From NCBI GenBank assembly GCA_041200185.1, contig CP165730.1:496001-560000 (forward strand): 64,000 nucleotides of DNA, in the 5' to 3' direction. This DNA comes from G041200185 sp041200185 (GTDB lineage Bacteria; Pseudomonadota; Alphaproteobacteria; BNTO01). A program made the translations under genes and the position numbers. The notes under the pieces are model-generated. The model did no database searches, was not told where the DNA came from, and saw only the letters and a list, made by a program, of their open reading frames with translations. Within the stretch, counting starts at the first letter, position 1; each line of letters opens with the position of its first letter. This document shows, one piece after another, positions 53,114 to 62,210 of this stretch.

Positions 53114-53951
53114 ACTCGGTGGTGAGAGAGGGGCTATAGCGGTGGAGTGCACTATATGCTCGGGCAATACCGAACGCCAGGCGGCATTCGGGTTACAACT
53201 TCGGAGCCAGTATAAAACGTTTTTTGGACGAGAGGCGTCGTCATTTCCCCCAAAATAGGCTCAGGTAACCCCGAAAAAACGCAGCAAGAGCTACCACGGG
53301 AGGATCGAATTTCCCAACGATTGTGCATTTGTCCTGATATTTCCACAAAATTTGTAGTGTATTTTTGGCAAGTATTTTGGCGAATGATCCTTAAATTGCA
53401 ACCGAATGGACGTTAACTCATAAACGCTCAAAAGCCCAATAACAAGACCTTTGTTAGGCCTCGACGATGAGCTATTGCTTTTTCTTGCCCACACCCGGGT
53501 CTATGCCAACCCAGTTTGGGGGGCTTTTATCATTATCCCAAGTCCCTCGATCATCTCGTCATTCCAGCGTTTTCACAATCAAACAGAACGGAAAATTTCG
53601 GAAGAAGAATCACCACAAGGAATCGTCGATTCGACGGAAATTTAAGTGTAAATAATGAAAAATTCTTTAAAATAAATGCAAAAATTACGATAATAAAAAA
53701 GGAAGGATATATTGTAATACGCATTGTCGATGAAAGATCTTTGAAAATTTTAAAGGCCTCCAAGATCTTTCCCGGATTCGTTCCCGACCATAGCGTTCAG
53801 GCCAATAGCGACCTGATTCCCTATCATGCGTAAGTTTTTGCAGATCAGGGATACCAGGGGCTTGATAAGATTCATTAGGGGCGATTCCTACGAAGGATAA
53901 AGGAAGGGTGTGTTTAAGCTAAGACGATTTTGTTGGTGTTTGAAAAGATCC
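53114..53951. other. Intergenic region with palindromic repeat copy 2
   Basis: No gene supported; forward ORFs here lack ribosome binding sites. One palindromic repeat lies at 53339-53362. Confidence 0.4.
53339..53362 (+). repeat. AT-rich palindromic repeat, copy 2
   Basis: ATTTCCACAAAATTT then GTAGTGTAT, one base off the inverted repeat of copy 3. See 100-126 and 58775-58803. Confidence 0.5.
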
Positions 53952-54290
53952 CTAGAGCCTGTTGACCAATTCATTTTCATCTCCAAATTCTGTGGTTTTA
54001 CAATATCTCGTGGAAAGACTTCTCCTTGTTGATGGAATACAACCTTTCATCTTCGTTTTCCTAGCTGCATCCACTATTTTGTCGGAATCATGGGTCTTAT
54101 CAGCCAAATGCTTTTTAGCATGAAATCCTTGAATCAACGGTAGAGCCATCTTGCAGTCCGGGGTCACTCCATCGGTCATCAAACATCCGAGAGTAACGCC
54201 TTTCTCATAGACAGCCAAGTGAAGCTTTGTGTTGATCCCCCTTTAATGCATCCGAAATATCGTGTCGATGAAGAGCTGAATCGGTAACCT
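53952..54290 (-). mobile_element. Internally deleted IS5-family remnant
   Basis: The left end CTAGAGCCTGTTGACC matches the terminal repeat of the element at 25336. On the reverse strand the reading ALHRHDIS (the transposase N-terminus) joins almost directly to NTKLHLAVYEKG, LMTDGV, LIQGFHAKKHLADKTHDS and STRYCKT, so the middle of the gene is deleted and it carries frameshifts. A second terminal-repeat-like sequence in the same orientation lies at 54371-54386, hinting at more than one insertion. Confidence 0.65.
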
Positions 54291-55157
54291 CCTTCTCCAT
54301 TTCCCGAAAAACGCGCCCCGCGTTTTATCATAAAATGGGTTGGCCAACACTATGTGAGAAGTTAATATCTCTAGACCTGTTGAAGGAAATCGATCTATAC
54401 CACACGAGGAATGACTTAAAGGTTTGTTTGTCCAGTGCCTCAATGATGTCCGAGACTGAAAGAACAAAAAAATAATGAATGAAGTAATTCAAAAAATAAT
54501 TAATCTACAAAATAACTCTAGATTCACAACTTATTCTTCATATTATCGCTCAAATTATCGCTCAAAATTTTAAAAAATCCACTGTTCTCGTTGAGAGGTA
54601 CGTTTTCTAGAGATTTTCATTCGAAAGCAAACTTTCTGTCTCTATTTTTTTATCGGTTTGTGGTAGCCTGCGGACGTCTCCTCAAAGACAGAAAAGCTGG
54701 TTTCATAGTCGACTGAGCCTGATCATTGGAGAGCGCTTCCCTGTCTTCAACTACGGCTTCTGCAGAATCGCGTTATATAGGCGACGAGCATCTTCTGGTT
54801 ATTTGCTGAGCACGGATGTTTGTTTACCTGAAACTTACCTAGTTAAATAAAGTGTGAGTTCTCATCGCTTCTTTATCCAAACGGATTTAAAAACGGCTTT
54901 TTATAAAATCCTCCCAAAAAGGCTGAAGGCGCAAGAAACGCACACGAGCCTATTGTTTTTAAGGATGGCGTGACGTACTGTTTGCTGGTGGCAACACAAA
55001 AGCTATCCGACATGGTGGACGCAAAGTGATATCCATTCCTTGATTGCAAGCGGTATCTATAGAGGAGCTAAAGTAGGATGATTTAGCCCGTTGATAGGGT
55101 AATATGATCTGTTAGTAAGGAAGTTTTTTGCACTACAACGTTAACAAAGGAAGTGTG
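54291..55157. other. Intergenic region
   Basis: No gene supported. It contains an IS-end-like sequence at 54371-54386; the rest is AT-rich. Confidence 0.4.
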
Positions 55158-56036
55158 ATGGCGCTGACTTATGTTCATGAGACTTACAGCGAGGATTTTG
55201 AGTCACGGCTTGATAAATGGCTCATGAGGCGCTATCCGGCGTTGACTCAGGGGAAAATACAAAAATCCTTACGAGAGAGGTTTGTCCGAGTTAACTCGGC
55301 CAAGAGTTCTGCTTCGACGCATCTCAAAAAAGGAGACAAGATCTCCATTGAGGTGCATTTGGATACTCAGTGGTTGGCTCAAGCGAAAGACCGGAAACCA
55401 ACACGAGGATGCAATATTCAAACGGACTTTTCCTCTCTTATTTTGGAGGAATCAAAGGATATACTAGTCCTCAACAAACCTTCCGGTCTAGACGTCCAAG
55501 GGGGTACAAAGGTCGCTGTTCACCTTGATGGATGGCTAAAGTGTTATTGCAAAGAGAGTCGACTTGTCCACCGCATCGACAAAATGACGAGCGGTCTTCT
55601 TCTTGTCGCTAAGAATTTGCGAACTGCTGTTTTTCTAGCAGAAAGGTTTCGGCACAATGAGATCAAGAAGACGTATAGAGCCATTGTAAGCGGCCATTTT
55701 TTCCATTCAAAAGGAATTATTGAGACGCCCATTGGCGATGGAGTAGAAGGGGAGAAAGAGGCCATTACCCGTTACAGAATTGTGCGTGAGACAACACAGT
55801 GGACTGAGGTCGAGCTCAGACCTCAAACTGGAAGAAAACACCAGTTAAGAATTCATATGGCTAGCTTAGGGCACCCTATTATCGGCGACACAAAATACGA
55901 TTTAGAACGACAAACAATTGGTCTACTTTCGCCGAAAACCGTCCTTTTCTTACATGCTTATTGCCTCAATTTTGTGGAATCTTCAGGACGGCAGAAAGCA
56001 TGGCAAGCTCCTTTACCGGAGTATTGGCCGAAATAA
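55158..56036 (+). CDS. rluC: RluC-type 23S rRNA pseudouridine synthase
   Basis: Start ATG 55158 with AAAGGAAGTGTG; an upstream in-frame codon adds 10 residues. An S4 RNA-binding domain (SRLDKWLMRRYPALTQGKIQ) leads into the RluA-family catalytic domain with LVHRIDKMTSGLLLVAKN; the catalytic Asp is in HRIDKMTSG, and LRPQTGRKHQLRIHMASLGH is the later motif. About 292 aa. RluC modifies three uridines of 23S rRNA; substrate specificity is inferred from overall form. Confidence 0.85.
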   Translation: MALTYVHETYSEDFESRLDKWLMRRYPALTQGKIQKSLRERFVRVNSAKSSASTHLKKGDKISIEVHLDTQWLAQAKDRKPTRGCNIQTDFSSLILEESKDILVLNKPSGLDVQGGTKVAVHLDGWLKCYCKESRLVHRIDKMTSGLLLVAKNLRTAVFLAERFRHNEIKKTYRAIVSGHFFHSKGIIETPIGDGVEGEKEAITRYRIVRETTQWTEVELRPQTGRKHQLRIHMASLGHPIIGDTKYDLERQTIGLLSPKTVLFLHAYCLNFVESSGRQKAWQAPLPEYWPK

Positions 56037-56088
56037 GAGATGATCGACCCCTCTGGAAGCCGATCTCTCTGAAGCCACTACAATTTGT

Positions 56089-56790
56089 CTAATTCATAGC
56101 CGTGACATTATCTCTAAGTTGCTTATCAAGCACGTAAAAGCTTAGTTTGTCTTCAGGCGATAGAGCTAATGTTCCCTTGCGGTTCAGCTTAACGGCTCGA
56201 TGTGCGGCTCCTTGACTCTTGAGACGAGCGGCAGCTAACAAAAGTTCCGTTCCTCTTTTCTCATCTTTGGGCCCCCCGCGACCGTTATAAACGAACTCCG
56301 ACAAATAGTACATGGACTCTGCATCTTGTAATTCGGCGCCTTTTTCAAACCAACTTCGAGCCATTTTGTCATCACGAGGCGTTTGATCATCGAAAGCGAA
56401 GTCACTGTATTCAAGGCCGAGACGACGGCAAGCGTAGCCACTTCCCTTTTCAGCGGCTAACCGAAAAAGATCAAGCCCCCTCGCGATATCTTTTGAAACT
56501 CCGTAGCCGTTGTAGTACTTCTCTGCAAGAACAGCGATGTCATTTGCGCTCATATCTGCGTAGGAACTTGCCTTGCGGGCTTGTTTTACTTTCCTGCCAA
56601 CGATAGGGCTCATCTCTTTTTTACCAGTAGTGGCATGATCCGACGAAGAAGTCGGCGCCACATCTGTTGATTCTTGAAGATTAGCGCACCCCGCAACGAG
56701 CAGGGCTGCCGGAATAAATGTACTCCAACTTGAAATACTACTCAGGACGGCGCCACGGACACCGCGCAAAACGATTGATTGTCTAGCCAT
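56089..56790 (-). CDS. Sel1 repeat lipoprotein
   Basis: A signal with a lipobox (FIPAALLVAGCAN) precedes a Ser/Thr-rich linker and two or three Sel1-like repeats: AEKYYNGYGVSKDIARGLDLFRLAAEKGSG, then DKMARSWFEKGAELQDAESMYYLSEF and NGRGGPKDEKRGTELLLAAARL (each given in part). Sel1 repeats mediate protein contacts and are common in envelope proteins and effectors of intracellular bacteria. About 233 aa. It converges with rluC. Confidence 0.75.
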   Translation of the reverse strand: MARQSIVLRGVRGAVLSSISSWSTFIPAALLVAGCANLQESTDVAPTSSSDHATTGKKEMSPIVGRKVKQARKASSYADMSANDIAVLAEKYYNGYGVSKDIARGLDLFRLAAEKGSGYACRRLGLEYSDFAFDDQTPRDDKMARSWFEKGAELQDAESMYYLSEFVYNGRGGPKDEKRGTELLLAAARLKSQGAAHRAVKLNRKGTLALSPEDKLSFYVLDKQLRDNVTAMN

Positions 56791-57282
56791 AGCTATTACC
56801 TAGTTCATTCCCCCTCTAAAGAGAGTGTACACCGGCTGTTTTTCGAAGGGAAGCAGAGATCGTATAAAATTTTTACCAAATTTCTCAGAAGTCGCGAGTA
56901 TTTTTGGGGAAGACTAGAGGAGATATAGGGTAGGAGGCTTGCAACGCTGAACGGGGAAATAGTATACGAGAAGATAAAAGCGAGAATTACACCAAAAATA
57001 TTATCAGCTTTAAAATATTTAAGTATATATTTTTAGTATAGATGAAAGTTCTTTTAATGAATTGAAAAATTTGGGGTAAGTAGCATCAGAACTAGACCTT
57101 GGCAACATCCATCGATCCTCTCACGGGGAGGAAAGGTACAAAAAAACTTTCCTACGCATGCTAAGACGATAATAAAATCATTATAATAAAATTATTAATT
57201 CTGTAACAAAACTTGTTTATGCAATATTTTGTAAGTGCAGATCAATATCATTTGAAGAACGAAGGGGTTTCTAAAAAAGTTT
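56791..57282. other. Intergenic region before tRNA-fMet
   Basis: AT-rich, no gene seen until the tRNA promoter. Confidence 0.4.
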
Positions 57283-57312
57283 TTGACATGCGAGCAATAA
57301 ATGGAATATAAT
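57283..57312 (+). promoter_or_regulatory. Consensus promoter of tRNA-fMet
   Basis: TTGACA and TATAAT, both perfect, 18 bases apart; the tRNA begins 11 bases after the -10 box. Confidence 0.85.
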
Positions 57313-57322
57313 GACGCCGTAA

Positions 57323-57398
<76 letters not shown>

Positions 57399-57399
<1 letters not shown>

Positions 57400-57681
57400 A
57401 GTTTGTTGTGGGCCAACTCTCCGGGGTTGGGAGTCTTGTCTTTAGGCCTATGATGGGTGAGTGCTTGTTGTATAAAGAGGGGCGTTTGTTTGGCGGTTTG
57501 TATGGTAATTGTTTGCTCGTAAAGCCAACGGCGGCTGTTCATGCCTTCCTCCACGAGCAGGGACGGCGAGCTCCTGAAGAAGTCGCCTTATCCCGGAGCG
57601 AAAAAGATGCTTCTGATACGGGATTGCGATGATAAAACCTTCATCGAGGATTTAGTTCGACACTGCTGGGCGGGTAATTGA
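57399..57681 (+). pseudogene. TfoX N-terminal-domain-like gene, 5-prime truncated and frameshifted
   Basis: From the last base of the tRNA the reading FVVGQLSGVGSLVFRPMMGE, then LLYKEGRLFGGLYGNCLLVKPT, matches the TfoX/Sxy N-terminal domain. Near 57565 the frame must shift by one to continue as ELLKKSPYPGAKKMLLIRDC and DDKTFIEDLVRHCWAGN, ending at 57681. The first 10-20 residues of the family are missing, with the break at the tRNA 3-prime end. TfoX proteins regulate competence in gammaproteobacteria; this copy is non-functional unless the frameshift is an error. Confidence 0.7.
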
Positions 57682-58226
57682 TGAATCCTCTATTTGTGAA
57701 CTTAGTGGCAACAGCGTATCCGAGGTGATGCAGTTTATCCACAGCAACCAATTGCAGCGATGTTATAACGGTAATTGTTTTTTGCTGTTAACATGTTCTG
57801 CCACCAGGGGAACCGCAGCAACGAGCTTAGCCGAAAGGACGCAAGAGGCGCAGTAGTTGTATCAGCTAGGGTAGAATGATGAATCAATTAAGCTATTACC
57901 TTGAGGAGATGGCGTCAGAGAGAAGATGGATGATGGCGTAGTCATGCCTGCAAGAGAGCCGGTCACAAGAGCTTTCAGCCTTGAGTATTCCCAAAATTGA
58001 AACCTGTTCCAGGAAGTACCGCATTACTCGGGTATTCGGATATGCTCTAGCAAATATACATAAGTTCACAATAAGACATCACGCTTATTTTTCAATTACA
58101 AAATTGAATTTCTAATAAATACAAATGGTATTTTTGTATTGTTGAATAGGATTTTTCCATTAGTCGCTACTGCTCTCCAAGTCCTGCTCTCGACTTCTCC
58201 CCCGCCTCTTGCTACAATGTCCACGT
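57682..58226. other. Intergenic region between the tRNAs
   Basis: No gene. A perfect DnaA-box nonamer (TTATCCACA) lies at 57735-57743, singly. TTGCTACAAT at 58209-58218 is the likely -10 region of tRNA-Gln. Confidence 0.45.
58213..58218 (+). promoter_or_regulatory. -10 box of tRNA-Gln promoter
   Basis: TACAAT within TTGCTACAAT (extended -10), with a weak TCGACT -35 17 bases upstream; the tRNA starts nine bases later. Confidence 0.5.
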
Positions 58227-58300
58227 TGGGAGATAGTTTAGCGGTAGAACTCTCGGCTCTGGACCGAGCAGCCTTGGTTCGAATCCAGGTCTCCCAGCCA
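58227..58300 (+). tRNA. tRNA-Gln (CTG)
   Basis: Acceptor TGGGAGA/TCTCCCA, D-arm, anticodon arm CTCGG-CTCTGGA-CCGAG (CTG), T-arm CTTGG-TTCGAAT-CCAGG, and discriminator G, followed by encoded CCA. All stems are sound. Confidence 0.95.
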
Positions 58301-58953
58301 GTCTGGATTCACGGCGTGGTCGGTTTCGTCGTGGCTCATCGGCCTAAGGTTGCTGAGATGTAGGCGGTAGCTCAAAAGGGGAAGGAAGAGCGGCCGATAG
58401 GCTCGGTTGCGGATGTGGTTGCTGCGAGCAGTCCTCGTCCTGGGACGAGAGAATTGATGAGGAGATCTCATAAGTCCCCCTATAGTAAGCAGATATTTTT
58501 TTAATAAGCGCGACGAGTAGTTTTGTATGATTTTAGCAACGTTTTCGAGGATCGGAAGAACGCGGTTTCTCGAACTTCAAGATTGGTAATGGATCCAAGA
58601 AAAGTTGGATACACCAGCGATTCGACGAGGCTTTGCATGACAAATGTTCTTTTCTCTCCCTTATTTCATGAGCTTTGCGTCTTTGAGTAAGATTCCACCT
58701 TGGCTGTCTTTTAAAGTTCATAAGCCGATTCTACTTTAGCAGGAGATTGAGAATATCATTTGATGGACATCTTAGGGGGATACACCACAAATTTTGTGGA
58801 AATGTCGAGGATGTTTAACTACTCGTTAGAAACGTAGGACTCCTTTGCAATGACCTTTTTGGGATTCCGAGAGGATACCTTCGGTCTTTATTCTCTATCC
58901 CCTTCCTTACTATCTTCCTCGAACTGGGGGTGTTGACTATAGAACTTCTATTT
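58301..58953. other. Intergenic region with palindromic repeat copy 3
   Basis: No gene is supported. A palindromic repeat lies at 58775-58803 on the reverse strand. Confidence 0.4.
58775..58803 (-). repeat. AT-rich palindromic repeat, copy 3
   Basis: The best copy: on the reverse strand ATTTCCACAAAATTTGTGG, then TGTATCCCCC. The core CCACAAA-A-TTTGTGG is a perfect inverted repeat around one base. Confidence 0.55.
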
Positions 58954-58982
58954 TTGACTTAATCTTCTGTTTATTATATTAT
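58954..58982 (+). promoter_or_regulatory. Promoter of the 59071 gene
   Basis: TTGACT (58954-58959), 17 bases, TATTAT (58977-58982), followed by AAAGGAG at 59011-59017. Confidence 0.65.
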
Positions 58983-59070
58983 TGTATAAGGTAAAACTTA
59001 TATATTTTGCAAAGGAGAAAACATTTGATCGAATTCAAGAAACTTTTGGTTCATTCCTACCCTAGAAATT

Positions 59071-59670
59071 TTGTCGTCAACGGTCCCGCCGATAGCGACG
59101 TCGACGGCTACTATAGAGGCTCGTGCGACGGAGCGAATTTTTACGGATTTTGAGCAGAGCGTAACCTCTGTTCTCGAAAAAACGAGCGTAAAGTCCTACA
59201 AAACGATGGGCTGCTGTCTTCAATATGCCGCTGTTTCTCGCACAAAAGAGCAGTTGTGGCGCACCACGAGGGTCATTGTCAGGCTGTGGCATGATAATGA
59301 TCTTTGGCAATCACTCCTCCGCATGAGCGAGTCCCTGCGATCGCCGGATAATATCGATGAGTACCAGTTACGCGTCAATCTAGGGCGGCTTGTTGGCGAG
59401 ATTCCCGGCCTTCTTTCAGCTTATCGCAATAGCGATTTGCCTTTGGGAGAAAGGTCTTTGTATCATATTTATTTTTATGCGAAGGATATCCTTCGTCTGA
59501 GCCGACAACTGAATGATGCACATGGGTGCGGCAAGGACCTCTTGCAAACGATCCGAGACCGGCAAGATGACCGAGCTCGCCGAGACGACCCATTTCTCAC
59601 GACTGGGTACATAAGTCTCCTAGAATTTGGAGAATTACTAAATTCATTAATCAACGATAATTACAATTAA
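59071..59670 (+). CDS. Unrecognised soluble protein (199 aa)
   Basis: The frame from TTG 59071 codes for a helical, charged protein (LEKTSVKSYKTMGCC, LYHIYFYAKDILRLSRQLND) with no signal peptide and no family I recognise. The start is doubtful: the ribosome binding site at 59011-59017 points to TTG 59025, which lies in a different frame and would give only 43 codons. So either a one-base shift separates the true start from the body, or initiation is at 59071 or later without a good site. An internal ATG at 59209 (MGCCLQ) is an alternative. Confidence 0.5.
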   Translation: MSSTVPPIATSTATIEARATERIFTDFEQSVTSVLEKTSVKSYKTMGCCLQYAAVSRTKEQLWRTTRVIVRLWHDNDLWQSLLRMSESLRSPDNIDEYQLRVNLGRLVGEIPGLLSAYRNSDLPLGERSLYHIYFYAKDILRLSRQLNDAHGCGKDLLQTIRDRQDDRARRDDPFLTTGYISLLEFGELLNSLINDNYN

Positions 59671-59689
59671 TTACAGGCAAATAGAGAAT

Positions 59690-59718
59690 TTGACTCTATT
59701 CAAAATTATTTGTACTAT
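59690..59718 (+). promoter_or_regulatory. Promoter of the 59756 gene
   Basis: TTGACT (59690-59695), 17 bases, TACTAT (59713-59718). The same -35 and spacing as the promoter of the preceding gene. Confidence 0.6.
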
Positions 59719-59755
59719 TATCCTGTATAGATCTATCTTCAAAGGAGCATCTTTT

Positions 59756-61987
59756 ATGACGTTGGGCAGACTTCGAAATTTGAAATACAAGGTTTTTCCA
59801 GCGCTTTCTACGCTTGGCTTTCTGGGCAGCCTGTCTTTCGCTAGTGTTCCTCAATGGGACTCGCACGAACAAGTTCAGAAGTTTCATACAGATCATCTTA
59901 AGGATGACAAAACGGCGAAACATATCGTTGACCAAAATCATGAAATTCGAGTTTCTCCCGAACAACTTGAAACTCTTTCCAAGTATATCCAGTCTCTCGG
60001 TAAAGTCGAAACAACGAGTCTGACGGAAATTCCGAAGTACATTAAAGACGGGCTTAAGATCAAGTCAACCCTTTTGCTTATGGATCTAGAGGATTTGCAG
60101 AGTCTTATTCTCCTCCCTGAGGAGAAGGGGAAAACCATCACTCTCGCTGATGCAGACCTTATGAAACACCTAACGGGACTCTTAAAAGACAACTACACCC
60201 TAGAAAAAAGCTCGTACAAAAGCTTTTGCAGTCTAATTCAACAATTTTCTGATCGATTAGATAAAAGCTTTAACAAAATATTTGAGGCTAAGATCAGTTT
60301 TTCAGTTGTTGCGGACGATGCCTCTTCATTCTATGTCGATATTCCACTTTCTGACTTTTTGGCCGAGGATCACACACTTGCTGCGAACGATAAGAAAGTC
60401 ATGTGGCTTGGCGAGCAAGTTAACGACCTGCAATGTTGCCTATTTCCTGCTGACGATTGGTATGAAAAGCGGATTTTGACGACGGATACACCTCTCTTTT
60501 TGAGAGTTTATTTCTCGACAGCAGATGGTTTTCCTTGTGTAGCAAAGACGGGCATGATTCAGTTGGATCCAGCCTCAATCCCACAGTCATCCCAGACTTT
60601 GGGCGATGTTTTGAAAGTTGCTGTTGGAAAGAATAACGCACTTGTTGACCTACCAACTATCCAAGAGGATATACGTGATTCTATTATTAATCACCTTCTT
60701 TTGCAGTTTTGCTTGTCGAGCCAAAAGGTGTTGAAAACAAACAAGCGGTTATCCCCAGAACTAAAAGAGCAGATCAGCTGGAGCTCTTTATGTTCTCAAT
60801 TTTTAATCAATATCACAAGGCGAGAGTCGGCTATGTTTGAGCAGTTGGTGGCTGCCGACAGCGATCTTTGTAACGGCCCGATCCCAGAAGAGTTTTTAAA
60901 GGCACTGAAGGGGCAGAGAGAGCTACCCTCGTCAGGTGGCAAAAAACAGTTAACGCGAACTCCCAAGGACGATACTTCAATTATTTTAGATAATGTAGGC
61001 GCGACCCTTAACGTTCCGAAAAGGAATCTTGCCCCCAACGAACCGAACGGCGAGATTATTGACCACACGACTCAGACCTTTAAATTTTTCCAACCGGGAC
61101 GTTCTGCGTTTACTGTTCCTGGCCAGGCTACGCCCGAACTCACTCAAAAGTATCCCTATTTCTTGTTGAGATTTGGCCTAAAAAGCAATAACGGATCCGG
61201 GCTTCACCCAAGACTCCATTTTAGCTTCTATCAAGGGAAGCCGGGAGAGTCAGACACAGCTCAATTGATTGGAAACACTTACTCAGAAGATGGGGATAGA
61301 GGTGTCGACTTAATTACGGCAGTATCCGATAGGTATAGTCGGGTGTTGTTGGGAAAGAGAATAAAGGAATTGCTCTGTCAGATGCTCGACCTGAAAGACC
61401 AGCAACAACAGCGGCTTCAGGAATATTTTGACCTTCTTATAATCATGGCTGAAAGTGCGAATCACAACGCTCGTAGTGTCCAGAGCTACATCCTTTCTAC
61501 GCAATCAGTGGCGGCAAAAGCGACGACAACTGAAGTTTCGCCGACGGATCGGTTACAGGTTCAACAAATTGGCCAAAACATGAAAGGTGATCTCGAGAAG
61601 AAAGTGGATGATGAGCGCGTCGATGTCACGTCCTTTATCCTACCTACTGGAGTCGATCTCGTCCAGTTCCTGACGGAGCAAAATAAATTTGTCAAATCTG
61701 ATGTTGTGAATGAGTGTTCTTTCGTCAAAAGAGATGCCGATAAGAAGTACCACGAAGTCAAAAGGCGTGTTCTAATCGTAACGCTTGAGAAACCAATTGA
61801 CATCCATTGGATGAGAAGAAACATGACGATGGACGGACAAAAGTTCTACAGCGACGCCCTTTGCCAGACATCACAGGTTCGATCGATCACCGATACAGGG
61901 GCTGATGACCCGACTCACCCAGAAATCACGACAATTTATCCAGAACCTCCAAGAGGAGCCCGCTTGTCTTTCACACCGCTGAAGTAA
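59756..61987 (+). CDS. Large secreted protein, unrecognised (743 aa)
   Basis: I start it at ATG 59756 (AAAGGAG eleven bases upstream); an upstream frame from 59690 overlaps the promoter. A signal peptide (FPALSTLGFLGSLSFAS) is followed by a long soluble body with no domain I recognise. It has mixed alpha/beta composition with helical stretches (LLCQMLDLKDQQQQRLQEYF, partly) and a late SFILPTGVDLVQFLTEQNKF segment. The C-terminus ends SFTPLK. Exported and large; candidate surface or host-interaction protein by inference only. Confidence 0.65.
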   Translation: MTLGRLRNLKYKVFPALSTLGFLGSLSFASVPQWDSHEQVQKFHTDHLKDDKTAKHIVDQNHEIRVSPEQLETLSKYIQSLGKVETTSLTEIPKYIKDGLKIKSTLLLMDLEDLQSLILLPEEKGKTITLADADLMKHLTGLLKDNYTLEKSSYKSFCSLIQQFSDRLDKSFNKIFEAKISFSVVADDASSFYVDIPLSDFLAEDHTLAANDKKVMWLGEQVNDLQCCLFPADDWYEKRILTTDTPLFLRVYFSTADGFPCVAKTGMIQLDPASIPQSSQTLGDVLKVAVGKNNALVDLPTIQEDIRDSIINHLLLQFCLSSQKVLKTNKRLSPELKEQISWSSLCSQFLINITRRESAMFEQLVAADSDLCNGPIPEEFLKALKGQRELPSSGGKKQLTRTPKDDTSIILDNVGATLNVPKRNLAPNEPNGEIIDHTTQTFKFFQPGRSAFTVPGQATPELTQKYPYFLLRFGLKSNNGSGLHPRLHFSFYQGKPGESDTAQLIGNTYSEDGDRGVDLITAVSDRYSRVLLGKRIKELLCQMLDLKDQQQQRLQEYFDLLIIMAESANHNARSVQSYILSTQSVAAKATTTEVSPTDRLQVQQIGQNMKGDLEKKVDDERVDVTSFILPTGVDLVQFLTEQNKFVKSDVVNECSFVKRDADKKYHEVKRRVLIVTLEKPIDIHWMRRNMTMDGQKFYSDALCQTSQVRSITDTGADDPTHPEITTIYPEPPRGARLSFTPLK

Positions 61988-62122
61988 GACAACTGGCGAA
62001 TCGCAACTGAAGGAAAAGATACGGGGATTATTACCGGGCAAGGTCCCTGTATTTCCTTGGAAGCGAAGCGAGTGGGATGCAGAATTCCTCTTCTTTCAGT
62101 TTTAGATTTCTTTTTGACCCGC

Positions 62123-62166
62123 TTGACACAGGATGTTTTTTTATGGCACTCTGTTAGCAGAGTAAA
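62123..62166 (+). promoter_or_regulatory. dnaK upstream region with CIRCE-like inverted repeat
   Basis: TTGACA at 62123-62128 is a good -35; no -10 is evident at the right distance. GCACTC (62146-62151), eight bases, then GAGT (62160-62163) resembles half-sites of CIRCE (GCACTC-N9-GAGTGC), and ACTCTG-TTAG-CAGAGT within it is a perfect inverted repeat. The spacing is one base short and the right half lacks the terminal GC. HrcA is encoded at 19658. Confidence 0.35.
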
Positions 62167-62210
62167 GGTTTGGCTGCTAACACCGGCCCAGCAACAAGAT
62201 AGGAGTAATG

